64,000 nt of DNA from Actinomycetes bacterium (GTDB lineage: Bacteria; Actinomycetota; Actinomycetes; Mycobacteriales; Mycobacteriaceae), in assembly GCA_023432405.1 (NCBI GenBank), contig JAEYUQ010000021.1, positions 25,922 through 89,921 of the forward strand, in the 5' to 3' direction. The translations under genes and the position numbers were made by a program. Shown piece after piece: positions 60,501 through 64,000 of the stretch; position 1 is the first letter of the stretch, and each line of letters begins with the position of its first letter. The notes beneath the pieces were generated by a model, which was not told where the DNA came from, searched no databases, and worked only from the letters and a program-made list of their open reading frames with translations.

Positions 60501-61121
60501 GCGGTGATGCAACTCGGCAATCTTTGATGCAGTTGTTTCATCCGCCAGCGCCCACAGCACAGACACCGACTTTTGTGGCGAGAAAGTCAGATCATACCCG
60601 GCGACTGCTTGACGCACTTTCTGCTGTCGTTGGTTAATCCAGTTGAGCACTTCGCGCTGCGATTGTGGTGCACTGCCGTTAATATCAACAAACATTGGTG
60701 ACGCGATCTGTGCCGCAAGATCGTTTCGTTCCTGCTTCGTGGGCAGACGGTGCAAATCACGCCTAACCGCCATTTCAGCGCGATGAACCGCTTCCAAAAC
60801 CGGATCACTACCGGTATAAATCGCAAACGGGCGACCAATCTTAAGGTCCTCAAAAGTCGCACCATTTTCAATCATGAGGTCTGCATCGGGGTGTAAACCT
60901 TCACCAAAAAGTGCAGCCATCTGATCATCTCGAATGACATCACCCTCACGAATATGTCCACCAAAACCAGCCACACCCGCACCAATCCAACGCCCAGGAG
61001 GCGTACCTTTCGCCGCATAGTAGTCAGCAAGTTTGATGGGCTTTTGGTCTTCATCATTGCGCACAACAGAGCGCAAAAGGTACTCATACCCGTTGCCTGC
61101 ACTGATCTTTCGCAACGACAT
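57600..61121 (-). CDS. MobF-family relaxase-helicase (TrwC/TraI type)
   Basis: 1173 residues from ATG (61119-61121); the GTG one codon before is an alternative. N-terminal relaxase domain: tyrosines near residue 12-15 (NGYEYLLR) and the HUH histidines in HFDTRSGDPDLHSH (about 245-259). SF1 helicase domain: Walker A GAAGTGKT (about 589-596), DEAG (about 666) and a UvrD-like end with AMTRGK. The enzyme nicks oriT, stays covalently on the 5' end and unwinds the strand. It is transcribed opposite to the T4SS genes and starts next to the candidate oriT hairpins. The last 110 residues are Gln/Arg/Ser-rich and poorly conserved. Confidence 0.93.
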   Translation of the reverse strand: MSLRKISAGNGYEYLLRSVVRNDEDQKPIKLADYYAAKGTPPGRWIGAGVAGFGGHIREGDVIRDDQMAALFGEGLHPDADLMIENGATFEDLKIGRPFAIYTGSDPVLEAVHRAEMAVRRDLHRLPTKQERNDLAAQIASPMFVDINGSAPQSQREVLNWINQRQQKVRQAVAGYDLTFSPQKSVSVLWALADETTASKIAELHHRAVAQTLEWANDHVVFTRRGARGIEQIKTRGLIAAEFTHFDTRSGDPDLHSHVVVSNKVQGEDGKWRSLDGQALFQHHHVLDFRYTATLTDLLQREMGLSFHANERGEAKEPVYELDGVPDDLNVLFTKRQQLAKPVYERFVAEYVEQFGYAPSYQVVRGLWQKAILETRNAKQPAKALNDLRAEWQLEVCSSLPHGDALLEAVRGVYGRGGDDSRPVYDPAVHDCVIAQAALATVTRRRATFQRSHVLTAVLGKLNGYRFDDPEALGDASERITDQILCDTGVPLDAEDAQLLPAALRRADGKAIDYRANQERFTTQAILDAEHLALEAVTTPVAVYVPNRMIEDALAAHERAHGWALNAQQAELVYHLANAGTLSATGVGAAGTGKTASMQVLAMVWHERGNAVHALAPSAAAAAVLGDDIGVEGRTIDSLTRAWRAHHSVENLPVHINRGDMLLVDEAGMSSTENLATLTEIAQATGAVLRLIGDHKQLDAVETGGLFGAMTAVASTVQLTDVQRFGDDLEQANASLRLRDGDPTALDIYERRQWIHSGARQHVLDDAVADFLNDERLGRKSLIIAATNADVDQLNAAVQADRIARGVVHLGHVVTLSRGEQAGIGDTIITRRNTRFTPEGGVPQRVTNGDLLTINAIGEDGGIVATDRATGERKVLPAHYVASHVHLGYASTVYRAQGATVDVCRAVIDDSVNRAGFYVAMTRGKYANHAYVVTETPLDETAEDAHYFHKGDATAPTAREVLSRCINRDDRQRSATEQLLATQAQDPQVLAERWLAGRDIAIDHFIDAHLPGYLDSLPHHWSRDLEDADGGDAPIRQTWRELVRHGVDPRTVMDGAIRHCDGCEDIQRALTWQLRQYVPTTEADPLRLPPVFAGQDTQLRVWLGHNRKQVVTTLQPTPQLRTNEQAQQARAVLDRIAVPNASQRQGAQPSTSSQTSGSPLAASTRNNAPTRGL

Positions 61122-61189
61122 CACGGCATCAGTCTAGCAAGAAAACCACCGTCGATACTAAGAGTGCATAAGGTGTATTGGCTTTTTGA

Positions 61190-61277
61190 GAGCGCGAAGC
61201 GCTCGAACTGCGCGAATGCGCAGAAAGCGTTGTGTGTGTTGGTGTGGTTGCGGGTGTGAGTGTCTTGCGCGCAAGAC
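61190..61277. other. Candidate oriT: cluster of three perfect hairpins
   Basis: GAGCGC-GAA-GCGCTC (61190-61204), CTGCGC-GAAT-GCGCAG (61208-61223) and the 16-bp palindrome GTCTTGCGCGCAAGAC (61262-61277) lie within 90 bp, directly upstream of the relaxase start and before the divergent HTH gene. Between the second and third is a GT-rich stretch (GTTGTGTGTGTTGGTGTGG). Hairpins next to a GT-rich nic region close to a MobF gene fit a transfer origin; the nick site is not identified. Confidence 0.55.
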
Positions 61278-61300
61278 TGTGGTGCTGCAAGATGCTTGCT

Positions 61301-61645
61301 ATGAGTGAGCAACAGATGAGAACGGTCGTGATGCGACGTAGTCAGCGGTCCTCACAAATCACCGCCGCACTCCAACGCCGCGTCGATCTCCATAAAAAAC
61401 TCGACGCCTGGTGCGAGAAGCAAGCCAAGCGCGATGACGAGCTCGGCCAATTGTTAGACGAGTTAGTCAAGCTGGGCGAGAAGCCAACAGAACTTGCAGA
61501 CATCCTCGGCATCAGCCGCAAGCATGTGCGCCAACTCATTGACGAGGCCACACCACACGACCACGAAGCCAACGATGACAACCACCACCAGACCTCCCCG
61601 AAACAGCACACCAGTAAACAGCACGAAGGCAATCACGACGAATAG
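61301..61645 (+). CDS. Small HTH protein next to candidate oriT
   Basis: About 114 residues; start uncertain among ATGs at 61292, 61301, 61316 and 61331. A charged helical region (LHKKLDAWCEKQAKRDDELGQLLDELVKL) likely forms a coiled coil. LGEKPTELADILGISRKHVRQLIDEA is a sigma-region-4/LuxR-like helix-turn-helix, and the end is His/Asp/Asn-rich. It is divergent from the relaxase gene across the hairpin cluster, so it may be a relaxosome accessory protein or the regulator of mob genes. This is inference. Confidence 0.55.
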   Translation: MSEQQMRTVVMRRSQRSSQITAALQRRVDLHKKLDAWCEKQAKRDDELGQLLDELVKLGEKPTELADILGISRKHVRQLIDEATPHDHEANDDNHHQTSPKQHTSKQHEGNHDE

Positions 61646-61651
61646 GTAACC

Positions 61652-62212
61652 GTGATGCTGGTTACACCACTTGCAGTACAACCCCTGCTGCCGGGAATGC
61701 CCGAACCAGAACCGGCCGCACCAGCCACCTACGATGCGAAAGCACTACACCCGACTGCGGCTGCGATAGCAGCGTTTCACAGGAAGATCGTCAAGGCGCC
61801 AGGGCGGGGATGTTGGTACTGGACGGGATCAATCTCCAAACCTGACGGCTACGGTAGGATCACATGGCAGCACCAAGGACGCACAAGAACGTTGAGCGCT
61901 CACCGCTTCGCGTTGCTTGTGTCAGGGGTGGCACTAGGAGACTGCGACGTGGCAGAGCATGAATGCAACGAGCCGCTGTGCGTTCGAGTCGGCGATGGCC
62001 ACCTTCGTGTCACCAGCCAAGCCGAAAACATCCAAAGCGCCCGCGACCGAGGACGCCATCACGGCCGACAGCGTGTTGTTGACTCCCGCCAGCGCTACGC
62101 CCGATCCATACGACTTCGGGCTGCCCTGCAACACGGTTGGAACGCTCAGGCAGTCGCGGCCGCGCTGGAACCTCCCTCTGATTCCAACCAACTCCACTTT
62201 GACTTTGAGTAA
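61652..62212 (+). CDS. HNH-type (HNH_3) endonuclease
   Basis: 186 residues. CWYWTGSISKPDGYGRI (about 54-70) with HRFALLVSG later, and HECNEPLCVRVGDGHLRVTSQAENIQ (about 102-128), is the HNH_3/His-Me finger layout found in phage and element homing endonucleases. The Pro-rich N-terminus is probably disordered. It follows the HTH gene after 6 nt. It may be an accessory nuclease or a homing-type passenger; nothing in the sequence decides. Confidence 0.7.
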   Translation: MMLVTPLAVQPLLPGMPEPEPAAPATYDAKALHPTAAAIAAFHRKIVKAPGRGCWYWTGSISKPDGYGRITWQHQGRTRTLSAHRFALLVSGVALGDCDVAEHECNEPLCVRVGDGHLRVTSQAENIQSARDRGRHHGRQRVVDSRQRYARSIRLRAALQHGWNAQAVAAALEPPSDSNQLHFDFE

Positions 62213-62338
62213 AACAAAGTCCCTCACAAAACGAAGGACTCTACAATGGTGCGTTGCCACCGCGCCAACGCCCAAAGCAATCGCCCAACTGATCATCGGT
62301 CAGAGTCAAGATCCGTTACCGTGAAAGGAAGTGTCGCT

Positions 62339-62593
62339 ATGATGCTGTGGATTGGTCTTTCGATTATCTTTATTCTGTCGTATCTTAAGCGGTATCGATA
62401 CGATCCTGTGGTGCTTGCCCCGGGGAAGCCCGGTTGGCACAAGTGGGTGTGGGTATGTGTGCGTTTTACTGGAAACTCAATTCGCGTGAGCGTCAAGCTT
62501 TTACTCCTACTGGTAGGCATCATCATGCTGGTGGTATCACTCGGAGCGTATAACCCTGTGTATTCGTACCAGCGGGCGAGCAATTTAAAATAA
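62339..62593 (+). CDS. Small two-helix membrane protein
   Basis: 84 residues from the ATG at 62339 with GAAAGGAAG upstream. The first helix is MMLWIGLSIIFILSYL and the second LLLLLVGIIMLVVSLGAY, with a basic/aromatic loop between (GWHKWVWVCVRF). No family is recognised. It could be an entry-exclusion or T4SS accessory protein, judging only by size and position. The 184 nt after it (62594-62777) show no gene. Confidence 0.5.
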   Translation: MMLWIGLSIIFILSYLKRYRYDPVVLAPGKPGWHKWVWVCVRFTGNSIRVSVKLLLLLVGIIMLVVSLGAYNPVYSYQRASNLK

Positions 62594-62777
62594 TTGTCCC
62601 ACCGCCGCCGCCTCAGTGACACACTTGCTTGAGAACCCTGCCGGCAATCGGTGACCACACCGCAACGACTGTGCGCTGCAACCCAAATATGTCTGTGGCA
62701 CGTGGATTGGTATCTATCCCTTAGGTTGATATTGCGCTAGGAAAATCTGACCGCTTGCCAGGATGACTTGACAGTTG

Positions 62778-63353
62778 TCACGACACATCCCCGCTTGCCC
62801 GTTCGATTGTTCGATACACTGTTTGTCTGGAAACGTTGAAGCTTCGAGCAATATCGGTGACGCGCTCTCCCTGGGCAATCAGGCGTTGGACTTGTCTTGC
62901 TTGATCTTTGGTCAGCTTCGGTTTTCGCCCCGGCATCCGACCTTGCTGTCGTGCGTGCGCAACTCCTTGTTTTGTGCGCTCCACGATGATTTGGCGTTCC
63001 CAGTCAGCCAGGCTTGCTAAGACATGAATAACGACTTTGTCGGCTTCCCGTGAGGTGTCAAGTGCTGGATCCAGCACCTGAACGTGTACCCCCTTGTCGG
63101 CGAGTTCTGCTATGAGATTGATCATTTCCCGCAAGGAGCGGCCAAGCCGATCGAGCCGTGTCACCACCAACGTATCCTCGGGTCGCGCATAATCAAGTGC
63201 GGCCTGTAAGCCGGCCCGACGCCAGGTTGCACCACTAATCTGATCGGTATAGATCCTCTTTGGGGCACAGCCTGCTTGCTGGAGTAATTCCCGCTGCGCG
63301 TCGAGGGATAAAGCTTGCTTTGATGTGCTTGTCCTTGCATACCCGATTTTCAT
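62778..63353 (-). CDS. Serine recombinase (resolvase/invertase)
   Basis: 191 residues. Catalytic Ser in GYARTSTSKQ (about residue 9-10), with the resolvase Arg cluster in LVVTRLDRLGRSLREM (about 64-79) and the E-helix ending ERTKQGVAHARQQGRMPGRKPKL. A C-terminal HTH_7 domain (ARSFNVSRQTVYRTI) binds DNA. Length and layout are those of plasmid/transposon resolvases, not of large serine integrases. The recombination-site-like array lies just upstream of its start (63474-63607), the usual tnpR-res order. Confidence 0.9.
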   Translation of the reverse strand: MKIGYARTSTSKQALSLDAQRELLQQAGCAPKRIYTDQISGATWRRAGLQAALDYARPEDTLVVTRLDRLGRSLREMINLIAELADKGVHVQVLDPALDTSREADKVVIHVLASLADWERQIIVERTKQGVAHARQQGRMPGRKPKLTKDQARQVQRLIAQGERVTDIARSFNVSRQTVYRTIERASGDVS

Positions 63354-63473
63354 GGCTCCACCTTACTAACCCAGCACTCAAGCAACAGGGACGCACATGG
63401 AGACTGGCCGCAGCATCATAGTGGCCCGTGTTTGGAGTGCTTGTCCTTGGCCTTCTATGGTGTGGTCTCTTAC

Positions 63474-63607
63474 GTCCGATAACGGTGTGATGCAGGATTT
63501 CGGACATAATTGATTACGGACACCATTGTGGAACACTATGTGGTATCACATTTCGGCTGTGCGCGGCCGCTAGGCTTGGTGTCCGATTTCGATCGTTTCC
63601 GGACACC
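63474..63607. repeat. res-like site for the serine recombinase
   Basis: Repeated GTCCG/CGGAC half-sites: GTCCG (63474-63478) and CGGAC (63501-63505), CGGACACC (63517-63524), and a 30-bp near-symmetric unit GGTGTCCG (63578-63585) with CGGACACC (63600-63607). A further GTCCG lies at 63631-63635. Paired half-sites about 30 bp across, spaced in two or three groups 120-250 bp upstream of a divergent resolvase start, match the organisation of res sites. Confidence 0.7.
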
Positions 63608-63708
63608 TTGAGAGCAAAGGTATCCGTATAGTCCGGCTATTGCGGTGACTCCGATTGGGTTCTATACTTGCAAACAACAGCAGGGATCTACCACGACCTT
63701 GCTGGGAT

Positions 63709-63747
63709 TAAAAAACACCCCCACAGTGTTGCTGCACTGTGAGGGTG
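63709..63747 (-). terminator. Rho-independent terminator after small peptide gene
   Basis: On the minus strand, CACCCTCACAGTG pairs with CACTGTGGGGGTG (63735-63747 and 63716-63728; one mismatch in 13) around a 6-nt loop and runs into six or more T residues (complement of 63709-63715). It follows the 46-residue gene by 17 nt. Confidence 0.82.
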
Positions 63748-63763
63748 CCGGGTACAAAGACCC

Positions 63764-63904
63764 TTACGTGAAGATCACTAAAATGAGCTTCACGATTGCG
63801 GTCAAGAAGGCTATGACCTCGGTTGCCAGCGTGATTGTCGACTTCAAGCTGGCGCCGGGGTTTTCTTTTTCCCGACCGGGTTTGCGTTCAGGCGGTTTGG
63901 CCAT
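63764..63904 (-). CDS. 46-aa small membrane peptide
   Basis: ATG at 63902-63904 with AAAGGAGTTGCAG upstream, stop at 63764-63766. The N-terminus is basic and hydrophilic (MAKPPERKPGREKENPGA), then a hydrophobic segment (LATEVIAFLTAIVKLILVIF) to the end. A strong terminator follows, so this is a compact, independently ended unit. Similar short peptides include type I toxins and plasmid accessory peptides, but no sequence match is recalled. Upstream, on the same strand, GC-rich hairpins (63935-63949 and 63968-63984) could structure the leader. Confidence 0.6.
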   Translation of the reverse strand: MAKPPERKPGREKENPGASLKSTITLATEVIAFLTAIVKLILVIFT

Positions 63905-64000
63905 CTGCAACTCCTTTCATCGTTAGTTCCCTCTCGCCAGATGCTGGCGCGAGGATCCCACGTTGGCGCGCGGGTACCCCGCGCAGCGACGAAAGAAGCC
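63905..64000 (-). other. Hairpin-rich leader at window end
   Basis: CGCCAG-ATG-CTGGCG (63935-63949) and GCGCGGG-TAC-CCCGCGC (63968-63984) are perfect stems of 6 and 7 bp upstream of the 46-residue gene on the minus strand. The region may be a structured leader or part of an origin that continues beyond the window. No coding region is supported. Confidence 0.4.

Larger units (their letters stand above)
38256..64000. mobile_element. Integrated conjugative element at the initiator tRNA (right end not in window)
   Basis: From the tRNA 3' end to the end of the window the genes are of mobile-element type: repressor, excisionase-like protein, replication-type HTH protein, a complete-looking T4SS/conjugation block, MobF relaxase, candidate oriT, resolvase and res-like site. 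Base composition changes too: low GC at the left edge (38600-39400), then clearly higher GC (near 58% in sampled lines) than the core. No integrase and no second copy of the tRNA 3' end were found by eye, so the element extends beyond the window or is an integrated plasmid. Confidence 0.82.

Noticed and set aside
1..64000. CRISPR array, rRNA genes or insertion sequences
   Set aside because: No regularly spaced identical repeats, no rRNA sequence and no transposase gene were found on reading both strands; the only recombinase seen is the resolvase.

Overview
The window comes from a mycolate-type actinobacterium (order Mycobacteriales; a Corynebacterium- or Lawsonella-like organism of moderate GC, a little over 50% in the core part). 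The evidence is gene order. From mtrB-lpqB-comF-hpf-secA through aroA/rsgA, sigH-rshA, whiB1, a DEAD-box helicase, DUF3107, DUF3152, adnA-adnB, a K+ channel, uvrD2, a ThiF-like protein, a zinc metalloprotease, a PDZ-Lon protease and UPF0182, it follows the Rv3245c-Rv3193c stretch of Mycobacterium tuberculosis as I remember it, with several genes missing. The genus is an inference from this order, not from a marker gene.

Positions 1-38255 are a conserved chromosomal backbone: two-component signalling and envelope homeostasis (MtrB, LpqB), ribosome hibernation and assembly (HPF, RsgA, bL37), Sec export (SecA), the shikimate pathway (AroA), thiol-stress control (SigH with a ZAS anti-sigma), the Fe-S regulator WhiB1 with a CRP/GlxR-type box far upstream, and double-strand-break resection (AdnA-AdnB). 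AdnA has lost its Walker A lysine and lies partly in a conspicuous AT-rich patch shared with the start of adnB.

At 38256-38332 lies the initiator tRNA-Met. Immediately downstream begins a mobile element that runs to the end of the window and is not closed here. Its left edge carries an XRE-type repressor whose 3' end reads antisense into the tRNA, putative operators, an excisionase-like HTH protein and a replication-type HTH protein. A one-directional, tightly coupled block (40355-57506) encodes a Gram-positive type IV secretion/conjugation machine: surface protein, membrane-anchored and lipoproteins, two tandem paralogous two-helix (pilin-like) proteins, a VirB6/TrbL-like channel, an SCO6880-family protein, a VirB4-like ATPase, a three-domain peptidoglycan hydrolase and a VirD4-like coupling protein. 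It also encodes a secreted cutinase-family esterase with a very large insertion. A MobF relaxase-helicase on the opposite strand (57600-61121) starts next to a cluster of three perfect hairpins (candidate oriT). The right part holds an HTH protein, an HNH endonuclease, a small membrane protein, a serine resolvase with a res-like array upstream, and a tiny 46-residue membrane peptide followed by a strong terminator. No integrase and no second copy of the tRNA end are visible, so the right boundary lies outside the window.

The most interesting hypothesis is that this conjugation module is adapted to a mycolate envelope. The coupling protein, ATPase and channel would act at the inner membrane, the M23/transglycosylase-like/NlpC-P60 enzyme on the peptidoglycan, and the cutinase-like esterase on the mycolate layer.
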